64,000 nt of DNA, taken from assembly GCF_049800835.1 (NCBI RefSeq), contig NZ_JBNAFU010000001.1, positions 682,001-746,000 on the forward strand, given 5' to 3'. Numbering within the stretch: the first letter of the stretch is position 1; each line of letters opens with the position of its first letter. This DNA is from Dinoroseobacter sp049800835. Lineage in GTDB: Bacteria; Pseudomonadota; Alphaproteobacteria; Rhodobacterales; Rhodobacteraceae. Shown here one piece after another: positions 8,604-17,896 of the stretch. The translations under genes and the position numbers were made by a program. The notes beneath the pieces were generated by a model. The model was not told the origin of the DNA and did not search any database. It worked only from the letters and a program-made list of their open reading frames with translations.

Positions 8604-9806
8604 TCAGGCTGCGCCGGGCAAGGACAGGTCCTGCGCGCAGTGCACAAGGATGTCGGCGATATGCGCGCAATCCTCAAGGCTGAATGTCAGCGGCAGACGC
8701 ATATCCATCAGGTTTGCCAGAACGCGATCGGTGTGCGGTAAACTCTGGGCAGGCACATAGCGCCACGAATGGTGGGTCGAGGTGAACGCGACCGGCTCCG
8801 CCCGGCCGAACCACTTCAGGTCCACCCCAAGCGCCGCGGCTTTGGTCACATATGCCTCCAGCATGTCCGCCGACGCGCCGGGCACCCGGAACTGGATGGA
8901 ACTGCCCACATACCGCTCGGGTGCGGGACGGTGCGGCACGCGCAGCAGCGGGCACTCTGCAAGCCGGGCTGCAATCAGATCGTAGCGCGCGTTCCAGCGG
9001 TCGACATTGGCATCCAGCGTGGAAATTTGCGGCAACAGGATCGCTGCGCGCAGATTGTCCATGCGGGACGACATGTTGGGCATGTCGAACCGCAGCGACG
9101 CGAAGGCTTCGGGCCCGGGTGCGGCGCCATGGCGATCGTAGAGCATGTAAGACCCCGACAGCAGGATAGCGCGCGCGATGAAGTCGGGATCATCCGAGGT
9201 CAGCAGCCCGCCTTCACCCGAATTTACATGTTTGTAGGTCTGCGCGGAGAAACACCCCGCAAGGCCGAAATTGCCGCTTTTGCGCCCGTTCCAGCTGGCC
9301 CCCATCGTGTGTGCGCAATCCTCGATCAGGGTGACGCCGCGGGCGGTCAGCAGATCGCACAACGCCTCCATGTCGCACAGGTGCCCGCGCATGTGCGACA
9401 GCAGCAGCGTCCTTGCGCCCGAGGCGCCAATCTTGGCATCGAGATCGGACAGGTCGAGCACGAGGTCCTCGGTGATCTCGACCAGCACGGCCTCTGCCCC
9501 GACAGCGGCAATCGCCCCCGGCACGGGGGCCAGCGTGAACGCATTGGTCAGCACCTTGTCGCCCGCCCCCACGCCGTGTGCGCGCAACGCCAGTGCCATC
9601 GCCGCCCCGCCGGAGGCGCAGGCAAGGCAGAACCGCGCGCCCTGATAGTCGGCATAGGCTGCCTCCAACGCCGCGACGGGGCTCTGCTGTTCTGCCGCAG
9701 CGTTGTAGCGGTGCAGGCGTCCGGATCGCATGACCTCCACCGCGGCATCGATCGCCGCCTCGGGGATGGGTTCCTGAAGGGTGAAGTTTCCTTGAAACGG
9801 TTTCAT
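8604..9806 (-). CDS. DegT/DnrJ/EryC1/StrS-family PLP aminotransferase
   Basis: This is a fold-type I PLP enzyme of 400 residues. The Schiff-base Lys lies in FSAQTYKHVNSGEGGLLTSDD, and the upstream LIEDCAHTMGASWNGRKSG holds the Asp that contacts the PLP ring nitrogen. Family members transaminate keto-sugars for surface polysaccharides or antibiotics, and some act on amino acids. No sugar-nucleotide genes flank it. The neighbouring RidA suggests a metabolic role that releases imines. The start at 9806 is preceded by GAGGCGCA. A palindrome sits just upstream. Confidence 0.85.
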   Translation of the reverse strand: MKPFQGNFTLQEPIPEAAIDAAVEVMRSGRLHRYNAAAEQQSPVAALEAAYADYQGARFCLACASGGAAMALALRAHGVGAGDKVLTNAFTLAPVPGAIAAVGAEAVLVEITEDLVLDLSDLDAKIGASGARTLLLSHMRGHLCDMEALCDLLTARGVTLIEDCAHTMGASWNGRKSGNFGLAGCFSAQTYKHVNSGEGGLLTSDDPDFIARAILLSGSYMLYDRHGAAPGPEAFASLRFDMPNMSSRMDNLRAAILLPQISTLDANVDRWNARYDLIAARLAECPLLRVPHRPAPERYVGSSIQFRVPGASADMLEAYVTKAAALGVDLKWFGRAEPVAFTSTHHSWRYVPAQSLPHTDRVLANLMDMRLPLTFSLEDCAHIADILVHCAQDLSLPGAA

Positions 9807-9841
9807 TGCGCCTCGTCAGTTCTCGGCAGAACAGTGACACG

Positions 9842-9862
9842 GGTTTGAGCGTCTCTCAAACC
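9842..9862. promoter_or_regulatory. Inverted repeat upstream of the DegT gene
   Basis: Perfect 8-bp arms GGTTTGAG and CTCAAACC are separated by CGTCT. It begins 36 bases upstream of the DegT-type gene's start codon, the usual place for an operator or leader hairpin. No regulator gene adjoins it. Confidence 0.35.
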
Positions 9863-9934
9863 AAATCTGCATCTGCCGCGAGCGCTGGCGCCGTTGGCCA
9901 AGCTCGCAGGTCGAGCGCCCCCGCCCTAAGCAGG

Positions 9935-10978
9935 TTACGTGTCCGGAGGGGGCTTTACCCGAAACAGCCGGGCCGCCAAGGGCGCACCGGTGATGACCAG
10001 CAGGACACGGGTCAGGTGATGAACGATCACATACCCCAGATCCGCCCCGACCACGATGGCCAGAACCGTCATCTCCGCCTGCCCGCCCGGCGCGAAAGCG
10101 AGGAAGGCGTTGACCGGGCTCGCCACCCCCATCAGCACGGCAACTTCGGTGAACGCAGCGGCGAGAATGGCCAGGATCAGCACGAACGCCACCCCGGCCA
10201 GCACATCGCGCCTCAGCTCATGCAGCGTAACCCCGACATACCCCACACCAATGCCCAGACCGATGAAATACTGCGCTGCAACGATGGCTTCTGCCGGGGG
10301 GCGAAAATGGATCAGATCGGTAAGCGACAGGATCGCCGTGACGATCATCGGACCGATGATGGATGCGCCGAACAGCCCGATCTGCTCCCCCCCTTTCCAC
10401 CCGATCAGGGCCGCTGCGACCATCAATGCGAGCTCATGCAAGGGCAGGTCGGTCGCAGGCTGGCCAATGGGATTGGTCAGGGCCGCCCCGAACCCGAAGG
10501 TCAGGATCACAGGCGCCACGGTGATGATGATCAGCACCCGCGTCGCGTGGATCAGCGACAGGGCGCGCGCGTCGGCTCCGGCCTCCTGCCCGAAGATGAT
10601 CATATCCTGCAAGCCGCCGGGCATGGAGGCGTACCACGCGGTCACCCGGTCAAACCCGCAGACCTTGTGAAAGAACGGCACCCCGATCAGCCCGATGATC
10701 ACGATATAGACCGGGATCAACGCGACGGAGGCCGCCATTTGCGGCAGCTGCGTGACGACCTGCGGCGTGATCGAGGCGCCGACCGCAACCCCGAGGATCG
10801 TGCGAGCCGCGACGGAAATCGTGCCCAGTCCCTTGAGCGGCGCCCCGAGCAGCGCCGCGATGAGGCAAGCGCACATTGGCCCGAACAGGAACGGAAGCGG
10901 CAGCCCCATCGCCCAGAACGCGGCCGCCCCGGCGCTGGCCAGCGCAACGGTGATCGCCCGCCGCTGAAGGACGGGCAT
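9935..10978 (-). CDS. AbrB-type (COG3180) integral membrane protein
   Basis: This 347-residue membrane protein is built of two similar halves of about five TM segments each, as in the AbrB/'ammonia monooxygenase' duplication family (not the AbrB DNA-binding regulator). Each half has a Gly-rich reentrant-looking segment, YASMPGGLQDMIIFGQEAG in the first and AFAPGGQAEMTVLAIVVGAD in the second, which is a hallmark repeat of this family. Members are thought to be transporters or regulators of membrane enzymes, with unknown substrates. The start at 10978 (MPVLQRRAITV) replaces a longer frame that would run through the divergent GntR gene. It faces that gene across a gap holding a palindromic operator. 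Confidence 0.75.
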   Translation of the reverse strand: MPVLQRRAITVALASAGAAAFWAMGLPLPFLFGPMCACLIAALLGAPLKGLGTISVAARTILGVAVGASITPQVVTQLPQMAASVALIPVYIVIIGLIGVPFFHKVCGFDRVTAWYASMPGGLQDMIIFGQEAGADARALSLIHATRVLIIITVAPVILTFGFGAALTNPIGQPATDLPLHELALMVAAALIGWKGGEQIGLFGASIIGPMIVTAILSLTDLIHFRPPAEAIVAAQYFIGLGIGVGYVGVTLHELRRDVLAGVAFVLILAILAAAFTEVAVLMGVASPVNAFLAFAPGGQAEMTVLAIVVGADLGYVIVHHLTRVLLVITGAPLAARLFRVKPPPDT

Positions 10979-11025
10979 TTGTGACTTCGAACCTGGCGCC
11001 AAATCGGGGCCTCCCTTGCATCCGA

Positions 11026-11045
11026 TTGTATCCGTGCGTATGCAA
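11026..11045. promoter_or_regulatory. Candidate GntR operator
   Basis: TTGTATCCGTGCGTATGCAA is a 20-bp interrupted palindrome (TTG.AT.CG..CG.AT.CAA) lying between the divergent AbrB-like and GntR genes. The half-site spacing and TTGTAT/ATGCAA ends fit FadR/GntR-family operators. It likely mediates autoregulation and control of the AbrB-like gene. Confidence 0.5.
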
Positions 11046-11071
11046 TATGCAAGCAGAACACCGGAGGCGAC

Positions 11072-11734
11072 ATGCCGGACGCGCCGCAAGAACGAACCAC
11101 GAGCCAGGGGCAGGATGCCTACGCGCGGTTGCTCGACGACATCCGGCAGCGCAAGCTGGTCCCGGGGGCACGGATGCTGGAGTCGGAGATCGCCGCGCGC
11201 CTCGGGATCTCGCGCACTCCCGTGCGCGAGGCGATCCGCCAGATGGAGGCCGACGGGCTGGTCGTGCATATTCCACGCTCCGGCGCACGCATCCGGACGC
11301 TGGAATATTCCGAGGTCAACGAGCTCTATGAGATGCGCGCCGTGCTGGAGGGCACCGCCGCACGGCTGTCGGCACGGGCCGCATCGGAAGTGGAACTGGC
11401 CGAACTGGACGCGATCAATACCGAGATGAAAGACGCGCTCGACGATATGGAGCGGCTCTATCGTCTGAACCGGCAATTCCATGACGCTTTGCTGAACGCC
11501 GCGCGCAACCGCTATCTGTCAAAGTCGCTGGAGGGGCTGAAAAAGACGTTGCTGATCCTTGGACCATCGACAATGGAAGAAGGCGAGCGCGCCAGCCTGG
11601 CGGTGGCGGAGCATGCGGACATGATCGACGCGTTGCGCGCACGGGACGGGGCCGGTGCGGAAGCCGCGATGCGTCGGCACATCGATGCGGCGCACCAGGT
11701 GCGGTTGCGCCAGTTGCGGGCGCGACCGTCCTAG
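11072..11734 (+). CDS. GntR-family regulator, FCD (FadR) subfamily
   Basis: This 220-residue DNA-binding protein has an N-terminal winged helix (residues ~15-80, with EIAARLGISRTPVREAIRQMEADGLV) and a C-terminal all-helical FCD ligand domain that carries the metal-ligand pattern (N..FHDAL, AEH, RRHID). Such regulators sense carboxylates or related metabolites. The ATG at 11072 follows GGAGGCGAC. It is divergent from the AbrB-like gene with a palindrome between them, and convergent with matB. Confidence 0.88.
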   Translation: MPDAPQERTTSQGQDAYARLLDDIRQRKLVPGARMLESEIAARLGISRTPVREAIRQMEADGLVVHIPRSGARIRTLEYSEVNELYEMRAVLEGTAARLSARAASEVELAELDAINTEMKDALDDMERLYRLNRQFHDALLNAARNRYLSKSLEGLKKTLLILGPSTMEEGERASLAVAEHADMIDALRARDGAGAEAAMRRHIDAAHQVRLRQLRARPS

Positions 11735-11738
11735 CCTG

Positions 11739-13262
11739 TCAGCTGGCCTGCGCGCGAAACACATCCGCAAAGTCATCGCGCAGCAGGTTCTTCTGGACCT
11801 TGCCCATGGTGTTTCTGGGCAAGGCGTCCAGCAGCGCGAAATGCCGGGGCAGCTTGAACCCGGCCAGATCCTGTCGCGCCGCCGCTTCGATGGCGGCCAG
11901 ATCGGGCGTCGTCCCCGGTTCGGGGACCAGAATCGCAACCACGCTTTCGCCGAAATCGGGATGCGGTGCGCCGATCACGGCAGACTCCAGCACACCGGGC
12001 TGGTCATCGAGAAAGATTTCGATCTCCTTGGGGTAGATGTTGTACCCGCCCGAGATGATCAGGTCCTTGCCGCGCCCGACGATGTGCACGTATCCGTCTG
12101 CATCGATCCGGGCCATGTCCCCGGTGATGAAAAAACCGTCCTCGCGCAGCTCGGCGGCAGTTTTCTCGGGCATCTGCCAATACCCCTTGAACACGTTGGG
12201 CCCGCGCACCTCGAGCACGCCGATCTCCCCCTGCGGGAGCGTTGCGCCGGTTTCGGGGTCGCAAACCTTCGCCTCTACCCCCGGCAGAGGGAACCCGACC
12301 GTACCCGCGCGCCGCTCGCCCTCGTACGGGTTGGACGTGTTCATCGACGTTTCGGTCATCCCGTAGCGTTCCAGAATACGGTGGCCTGTTCGTGCCTCGA
12401 ACCGCTCATGGGTTTCGGCAAGAAGTGGCGCAGAGCCCGAGATGAAGAGACGCATATGGCCGACGAGATCGCGGGTGAACTCCGGCGTATCCAGCAACCG
12501 CGTGTAAAAGGTCGGCACCCCCATCATCGCGGTCGCCTCGGGCAGACGCTGAATTACGGTGTCGGTTTCGAATTTCGGCAAGAAGATCAATGCGCCGCCT
12601 GCCAGCGCCAATGTGTTCGTCGCCACGAACAGCCCGTGCGCGTGAAACACGGGAAGCGCATGGAGCAGGACGTCGTCAGAGGTGAAGCGCCATGCCTCGA
12701 CCAGGGCCTGCGCGTTAGACAGCAGGTTCTGCTGGGTCAGCATTGCGCCCTTGGACCGCCCCGTCGTGCCAGACGTGTAGAGCAGTGCCGCCAGATCATC
12801 CAGACCGCGGGCAGGCGTGACAAATTCGGTCTCCTGGGCCGCCGCGCGGTCGGCCAGCGTACCGGACCCGTCCGCGCCAAGGGTTTCCAGCGCACAGCCC
12901 GCCGAAGCTGCGATGGGCGTCAAGGCTGCGACATCGTCCGGGTCGCAAACGAAGAGCGCAGCCCCGCTATCGGCGATAAAGTAGTCCAGTTCCGCAGGCG
13001 TGTAGGCGGTATTCAGCGGCAGAAACACGACGCCCGCGCGCAGACAGGCCACGTACAGCGCAAGGGCTTCCGGCGATTTGGCAACGTGCACGGCAAGCCG
13101 GTCGCCCGGCTTCAGGCCCTGCGCAGTCAGCACATTCGCGTAGCGCGCGGCCTCTGCCAGAAACGCGCGGTAACTTTGCGTGCGGCCCTTCGGCAGGCGC
13201 AGGAACACGGCGTCATTTTCCGCGTGCTGTCCAAAGAGCGTGTCGCACAGGGGGTTCGCCAT
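11739..13262 (-). CDS. matB: Malonyl-CoA synthetase (MatB-like acyl-CoA ligase)
   Basis: This 507-residue ANL-superfamily adenylating enzyme forms malonyl-CoA from malonate, ATP and CoA. It shows the AMP-binding P-loop LLYTSGTTGRSKGAML, the RYGMTETSMNTSNPYEGERRAGTVGFPLPGV region typical of MatB, the hinge GRGKDLIISGGYNIYPKEIE, and the C-terminal catalytic Lys in LPRNTMGKVQKN. It lies 14 bases downstream of the GntR gene at 13277 and is likely co-transcribed with it. No malonyl-CoA decarboxylase (matA) or MatC carrier is adjacent. A related dicarboxylate cannot be excluded as substrate. Confidence 0.85.
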   Translation of the reverse strand: MANPLCDTLFGQHAENDAVFLRLPKGRTQSYRAFLAEAARYANVLTAQGLKPGDRLAVHVAKSPEALALYVACLRAGVVFLPLNTAYTPAELDYFIADSGAALFVCDPDDVAALTPIAASAGCALETLGADGSGTLADRAAAQETEFVTPARGLDDLAALLYTSGTTGRSKGAMLTQQNLLSNAQALVEAWRFTSDDVLLHALPVFHAHGLFVATNTLALAGGALIFLPKFETDTVIQRLPEATAMMGVPTFYTRLLDTPEFTRDLVGHMRLFISGSAPLLAETHERFEARTGHRILERYGMTETSMNTSNPYEGERRAGTVGFPLPGVEAKVCDPETGATLPQGEIGVLEVRGPNVFKGYWQMPEKTAAELREDGFFITGDMARIDADGYVHIVGRGKDLIISGGYNIYPKEIEIFLDDQPGVLESAVIGAPHPDFGESVVAILVPEPGTTPDLAAIEAAARQDLAGFKLPRHFALLDALPRNTMGKVQKNLLRDDFADVFRAQAS

Positions 13263-13276
13263 GGGGTCGTCCTTTG

Positions 13277-13984
13277 TCAGCCTGCGCTTTGCGTCAGCAC
13301 CGGCGTGTCTTCGAGAAGTTGCATGTACCGGGTAAAGCCCGCCTCGATATGGTCGAGTGCGGCCCGGCGCGCCGCCTCGGCATCAGCGAGCCTGACCGCT
13401 GCGACGATGGCGTCATGCTCTGCGATGGATTGGGCGATATTGGTGGATACCGACAAACCGCGCCGACGGAACAGGTGCATTTCCTTCACCAGATTGTCGT
13501 AGATGGTTTTGGCCTTGGGGTTGCCCGCCCCCTTCAGCAGCATGTCATGGAACGCGATGTTCAGATCGTAATAGGCTGCACGGTCATCCTGTTTGTGGGA
13601 CGCCTGCATAGCGCTAAGGTTGTCGGACAGTTGCGCAACTAGGTCAGGCTCCTCTCCCTGCCCGACCCGACGCGCCGTGGCCGCGCACGCCATCGCGAAG
13701 ATCGACCCGCGTAAATCGTACAGGTTGCGCACCTCTTCCAGCGTGGTTTCATGTACAAAGGCGCCCCGGTTCGCGATCAGATCGATCAGCCCGCTGTCGG
13801 CCAGGGAGCGGATCGCCTCGCGCACCGTACCGCGGCTGACCCCCATCGCGGTGGCCAGCGACAGCTCATTGAGCTTCTCCCCCGCCTTGAGGTCGCCAGC
13901 GACCATCATGCGCTCGATCTCGCCGCGCACCTCTCCGGCCAGCGTTTCACGGCGGCCCCCTATGGGTCTTGCATTCATGCTCAT
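13277..13984 (-). CDS. GntR-family regulator, FCD subfamily
   Basis: This 235-residue protein has a winged helix at residues ~15-85 (SLATAMGVSRGTVREAIRSLADSGLI) and an FCD domain with DLNIAFHDML and EHDAIVAAV. It heads the matB unit and is divergent from the CoA-transferase operon, so it probably controls both. A TTGTCAACAA motif (14011-14020) lies in the shared promoter gap. It resembles the third GntR gene of the window (22082-22765) in its arrangement and candidate operator. Confidence 0.88.
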   Translation of the reverse strand: MSMNARPIGGRRETLAGEVRGEIERMMVAGDLKAGEKLNELSLATAMGVSRGTVREAIRSLADSGLIDLIANRGAFVHETTLEEVRNLYDLRGSIFAMACAATARRVGQGEEPDLVAQLSDNLSAMQASHKQDDRAAYYDLNIAFHDMLLKGAGNPKAKTIYDNLVKEMHLFRRRGLSVSTNIAQSIAEHDAIVAAVRLADAEAARRAALDHIEAGFTRYMQLLEDTPVLTQSAG

Positions 13985-14010
13985 GGTTTCACCGCCAAGC
14001 TATCTATTTT

Positions 14011-14020
14011 TTGTCAACAA
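14011..14020. promoter_or_regulatory. Candidate GntR site TTGTCAACAA
   Basis: This is a TTGTNNACAA-type dyad in the AT-rich gap between the divergent GntR/matB and CoA-transferase units. The same TTGTCAACA core occurs at 22786-22794 in the other GntR divergent gap. The motif is short, so support is moderate. Confidence 0.35.
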
Positions 14021-14094
14021 TCAACATTTATATTGTCATTGTCCGAGTGTTGTCATACATCAGACTGCAACGGTCATTCCAGCGGAGAAGCGAA

Positions 14095-15333
14095 TTGGCA
14101 CAGTCTGCGGCCCGAGGGGCAAGTGACGTCACCCCACTCAGATCAACGCCTTCCATCCCTGCGGCAAGTGCGGCCCTGAACGGTATCCGCGTGCTTGACC
14201 TGACACGGGTCAGGTCTGGCCCGACATGCGTCAGGCAGTTCGCGGATTGGGGGGCGGATGTGATCAAGATCGAGGCACCCGTCGACACCGCCCAGTTCGG
14301 CGGGCCGCGCTCTGGCCCCGACTTCCAGAACCTGCATCGCAACAAGCGATCTTTGACACTGGATCTGAAATCGAAGGCCGGGATCGAAGCGTTTCGGAAG
14401 CTGGCCGATACCGCCGATGTGGTTGTCGAGAATTTCCGCCCGGATGTGAAAACCCGGTTGGGCATCGACTACGAAACGCTGAGCCAGACCAACCCCGGGC
14501 TGGTTTATGCGTCCATCTCCGGCTTCGGGCAGGATGGGCCCTATGCCAAGCGCCCGGGGTTCGACCAGATTGCGCAGGGAATGGGCGGGCTCATGTCGAT
14601 CACCGGCAAACCCGGCGAAGGGCCGATGCGCGTGGGCATCCCGCTGGCCGATCTGACCGCCGGACTGTTCGCAGCACAAGGCATCCTCATCGCGCTGATG
14701 GAGCGGCAACGCTCCGGCAAGGGTCAGTGGATCCAGACCTCACTGCTGCAAGCGCAGGTGTTCATGCTGGATTTTCAGGCGGCACGGTACCTGATGGACG
14801 GCGATATTCCGAAGCAGGCCGGCAACAATCACCCGACCTCCATCCCCACAGGCGTGTTCCGCACGGCGGACGGGTACATGAACCTTGCGGTCACCGGAAA
14901 CAACATCTGGACCCGGTTTGCCGAAACGATGGGCCGGGCGGACTGGTTGGAAGATGACCGGTTCGCGACCGCCCCTGCCCGGTCTGAAAACCGCGATGCG
15001 CTCGGCGCGGAGATCGAAGAGATCACGCTGACCAGGACGACCGCGGAGTGGGTGGACCTTTTCAATCAGGCCGGTGTGCCCGCAGGTGAGATCAACAATA
15101 TCGAGCAGGTTTTCCAGAACCCGCAGGTACAGCATCTGGGCCTTGCCCAACCTGTCACCAGCCAGGAGCGCGGCGACACGCATCTGGTGGGCCAGCCCAT
15201 CGTGATGAGCCGCACGCCAAGCACCATCGCCGCCCCGCCCCCCACCGCGGGCCAGCACGCCGAAGAGGTGTTGGGCGAATTGGGGTACAGCGCGGCGGAG
15301 ATCGCCGACATGAAGCGCGATGGCGCAATCTGA
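14095..15333 (+). CDS. CoA-transferase family III (CaiB/BaiF)
   Basis: This enzyme transfers CoA between carboxylic acids, probably as the first step in activating the operon's substrate. The 412-residue protein has the family's N-terminal core (GIRVLDLTRVRSGPTCVRQFADWGADVIKIE), then NLHRNKRSLTLDLKS with the region before the catalytic Asp, and VVENFRPDVKTRLGIDYETL. The preferred start is TTG 14095, with GGAG seven bases upstream. The longer frame to 13969 runs through the promoter gap into the GntR gene. It starts a four-gene operon with enoyl-CoA hydratase, thioesterase and PLP enzyme. Confidence 0.88.
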   Translation: MAQSAARGASDVTPLRSTPSIPAASAALNGIRVLDLTRVRSGPTCVRQFADWGADVIKIEAPVDTAQFGGPRSGPDFQNLHRNKRSLTLDLKSKAGIEAFRKLADTADVVVENFRPDVKTRLGIDYETLSQTNPGLVYASISGFGQDGPYAKRPGFDQIAQGMGGLMSITGKPGEGPMRVGIPLADLTAGLFAAQGILIALMERQRSGKGQWIQTSLLQAQVFMLDFQAARYLMDGDIPKQAGNNHPTSIPTGVFRTADGYMNLAVTGNNIWTRFAETMGRADWLEDDRFATAPARSENRDALGAEIEEITLTRTTAEWVDLFNQAGVPAGEINNIEQVFQNPQVQHLGLAQPVTSQERGDTHLVGQPIVMSRTPSTIAAPPPTAGQHAEEVLGELGYSAAEIADMKRDGAI

Positions 15334-15351
15334 GACAGTGGATCAAGAACG

Positions 15352-16137
15352 ATGACAGACAAAATCCTGACCGAACAAGACGGCGAGATTGCCCGTATCA
15401 TCTTCAACCAGCCTGAAAAGCGGAACGCAGTGTCGCTGGAGATGTGGGAAGCCGTGGAACGCGCTGTGGCCCGGTTCGCCGAAGACCCCGAAGTGCGCAT
15501 CCTGATCCTGTCCGGTGCGGGCGGCAAAGCGTTTGTCTCGGGTGCAGATATATCAAAGTTCGAAAGCGAACGCGCAACGGCCGAAGGCGTGGCGCATTAC
15601 AACTCCACCACCAAGCGCGTCTACGATATGATTGAGGCGTTTCCGAAACCCACCATCGCCCAGATCGATGGCTTCTGCGTAGGTGGCGGCGTCGCGCTGT
15701 CGCTGTGCTGTGATCTGCGGATTTGCGGCGCAGGATCGAACTTCGCTGTCCCGGCTGCCAAGCTCGGGCTTGGATATGCGTTCCCGGGGATCAAGCGTCT
15801 TGTCGATGTGGTCGGCCCTGCTTTTGCCAAGGAGATCTTCTTCACAGCGCGCCGGTTCACCGCCGAAGAGGCACGGATCATGGGGCTGGTGAACCGCGTT
15901 GTGCCAAACGATCAGGTGGCGGACACCGCGTTGGAGACCGCCAAGATGATCTCGGCAAACGCGCCGATGACGGTGGCGTCGGTGAAATTCATCGTGGGCC
16001 AGACGGTCAAACCGGAAAGCGAGCGTGATCTGGCTGAATGCGACGCACGGGTGAAAGCCTGTTTCGACAGCGCCGACTATATCGAAGGGCGCCGCGCATT
16101 CCTTGAAAAACGCAAACCCCAGTTCGTGGGCGCGTAA
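15352..16137 (+). CDS. Enoyl-CoA hydratase/isomerase (crotonase) family
   Basis: This 261-residue crotonase-fold enzyme hydrates or rearranges an acyl-CoA. It has the first oxyanion-hole segment ILSGAGGKAFVSGADISKFE and the second at IDGFCVGGGVALSLCCDLRI. The usual second catalytic Glu position lies in the LGLGYAFPGIKRL region, where the family's PE motif is replaced, so a classical hydratase reaction is uncertain. The gene begins 18 bases after the CoA-transferase stop, and its stop overlaps the next start. Confidence 0.88.
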   Translation: MTDKILTEQDGEIARIIFNQPEKRNAVSLEMWEAVERAVARFAEDPEVRILILSGAGGKAFVSGADISKFESERATAEGVAHYNSTTKRVYDMIEAFPKPTIAQIDGFCVGGGVALSLCCDLRICGAGSNFAVPAAKLGLGYAFPGIKRLVDVVGPAFAKEIFFTARRFTAEEARIMGLVNRVVPNDQVADTALETAKMISANAPMTVASVKFIVGQTVKPESERDLAECDARVKACFDSADYIEGRRAFLEKRKPQFVGA

Positions 16138-16604
16138 TGGCAGACGGCTCTCCGCGCCGGGTGGATGAAACGGCGGCCCGTGCGCATTTCGACAAGGCAC
16201 TGGCAGATCATGAGCAGGCGTTCGAGAGCTTCTTTTTGGCCCGGCTTCTGGGATTGGAGTTCGAATACCTGCCCACAGATGCCGATGACGCGCATAAAGA
16301 GATGTGCCGTCTGACCTTTCCCGTTACCGAGATGCTCAAAAACCCGCAGGGGTCACTCCATGGCGGGGCGATGGCCTCGGCCATGGATATCTCCATGGGG
16401 CATCTGGTGAACAAGGTGGCGGGCCCCGGTGCGACGATTGAGATGAAAATCCAGTACATGCGCCCCGTGATGGACGGGACCGTGACCTGCGAGGGGTCTT
16501 TCACCAAGCGCGGGCGGTCCATGTCCTTTATGGAGAGCAAGCTTTACACCCACGACGGCAAGCTGGCGGCCCAAGCGACCGCCACATGGAAAATGCCTGG
16601 ATAA
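16137..16604 (+). CDS. PaaI-type hotdog-fold thioesterase
   Basis: This 155-residue single hotdog domain probably hydrolyses an acyl-CoA intermediate of the operon. The core helix segment GSLHGGAMASAMDISMGHLV is the PaaI/YbgC-like HGG motif with the catalytic Asp further along the helix. It continues with TIEMKIQYMRPVMDGTVTCEG. It is translationally coupled: the ATG overlaps the hydratase TAA by one base. Confidence 0.85.
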   Translation: MADGSPRRVDETAARAHFDKALADHEQAFESFFLARLLGLEFEYLPTDADDAHKEMCRLTFPVTEMLKNPQGSLHGGAMASAMDISMGHLVNKVAGPGATIEMKIQYMRPVMDGTVTCEGSFTKRGRSMSFMESKLYTHDGKLAAQATATWKMPG

Positions 16605-16627
16605 CAATATTCTGCGAGAGGTTTCTC

Positions 16628-17896
16628 ATGTTTGACACCAAGCCGGGCCTGATGGAGGAAATCCGCAACCGCTTCGCCCATGTGGACGAGTGTCCGTTCG
16701 CCGGGCCGCGTATTTTCTTTGAGAACGCAGGTGGCGCTCTGACCCTGAAATCGGCAGTGGACACCTCCGCCAAGTTCGCGGCAATCCCCGACAACCAGGG
16801 CCGCGATAACGAGGCTGCGCACGCGCTCGTGGCGATCATCGACAAGGCCAAGGCTGACATGCGGGTGCTGTTCAACGCCTCACAGGGCCAGTTCTTTGTG
16901 GGCGAAAGCGGCACGGAGCTGCTGTTCCGCCTGATCCGGACGGCGGTGGTCGCAACGCCGGAAGGTCAGGTCCTGTCGAGCAGCCTGGAACACCCTGCCA
17001 CACGCAGTGCGGCGGCGCATTGGTCCGAGGTCACCGGCAAGCCGCATGTGGTCGTGGCCCATGACGACACCACGGGGTCAGTGGGCCGGGACGCCTATCT
17101 GGCCAAAGTCACGCCGGAGACGCGCGTTGTCACGATCCTGCACACCTCCCCGGTGACCGGGATGGCGGTGGATGTAGGGGCGATTGCCAAGGCCGTGCGT
17201 GAGATCGCGCCCGAGTGTTACATCATCGTCGATGGCATTCAGCACGCCGCACACGGGCGGCTCGACATCGACAGCTACGGGATCGATGGCTATGTCGTCT
17301 CGCCCTACAAGGTGTTCTCGCGCCATGGCTACGGGGTCGCGTGGGTCTCGGACCGGCTGAACGCCCTGCCCCACGAGCATCTGATCGACGCGCCGGGGAA
17401 CCCTTGGGAGTTCGGCACGCGCGACACAGGCGCTTATGCGACGTTTTCGGACGTAGTGGCGTATTTCGAATGGCTCGGGAGCCAGTTCACCGACAGCAGC
17501 GACCGGCGCACCCAGATCGAGGCGGCTGGTAAAGCGATCCACGCCCATGAGCAGCAACTGACAGATGCGATGATCCACGGCACGGGGAACCAGATGGGGC
17601 TCGCGGAAATGCCGGGCATCACGATCCTCGGCGGGGTGGATAACCCGCTCCGCGAAGGGCTGGTATCGATCACTGTCGATGGAATGGACGCGCCGGACGT
17701 CGTCACGGCGCTACGCGGCCGCGGAATTCGGACGCATACGCGGAAGGCGGACCACTACTCTGGCAACATCCTCGACCCGCTCGGGCTGCCTGCGTGCATC
17801 CGCGTGTCCATGTGCCACTACAATACCGAAGCTGAGGTTGCGCAGTTCCTGCAAGCCATTCGTGAGATTGCCGAGAAAGTCGAAGTCGCCGCCTAA
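16628..17896 (+). CDS. Class V-fold PLP-dependent aminotransferase
   Basis: This 422-residue PLP enzyme of the cysteine desulfurase/isopenicillin N epimerase-like group has an N-terminal IFFENAGGALTLKSAV, the PLP Asp/His region IIVDGIQHAAHGRLD, and the Schiff-base Lys in DGYVVSPYKVFSRHGYGVAWV. The substrate is unknown. Desulfurase, lyase or transaminase activity are all possible. ATG 16628 after GAGAGG is preferred to 16586, which would overlap the thioesterase gene. It is last in the CoA-transferase operon, and its end overlaps the convergent dehydrogenase by four bases. Confidence 0.82.
   Translation: MFDTKPGLMEEIRNRFAHVDECPFAGPRIFFENAGGALTLKSAVDTSAKFAAIPDNQGRDNEAAHALVAIIDKAKADMRVLFNASQGQFFVGESGTELLFRLIRTAVVATPEGQVLSSSLEHPATRSAAAHWSEVTGKPHVVVAHDDTTGSVGRDAYLAKVTPETRVVTILHTSPVTGMAVDVGAIAKAVREIAPECYIIVDGIQHAAHGRLDIDSYGIDGYVVSPYKVFSRHGYGVAWVSDRLNALPHEHLIDAPGNPWEFGTRDTGAYATFSDVVAYFEWLGSQFTDSSDRRTQIEAAGKAIHAHEQQLTDAMIHGTGNQMGLAEMPGITILGGVDNPLREGLVSITVDGMDAPDVVTALRGRGIRTHTRKADHYSGNILDPLGLPACIRVSMCHYNTEAEVAQFLQAIREIAEKVEVAA

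Noticed and set aside
11655..13502. 615-codon frame opposite matB
   Set aside because: Antisense shadow of a clear malonyl-CoA synthetase gene.
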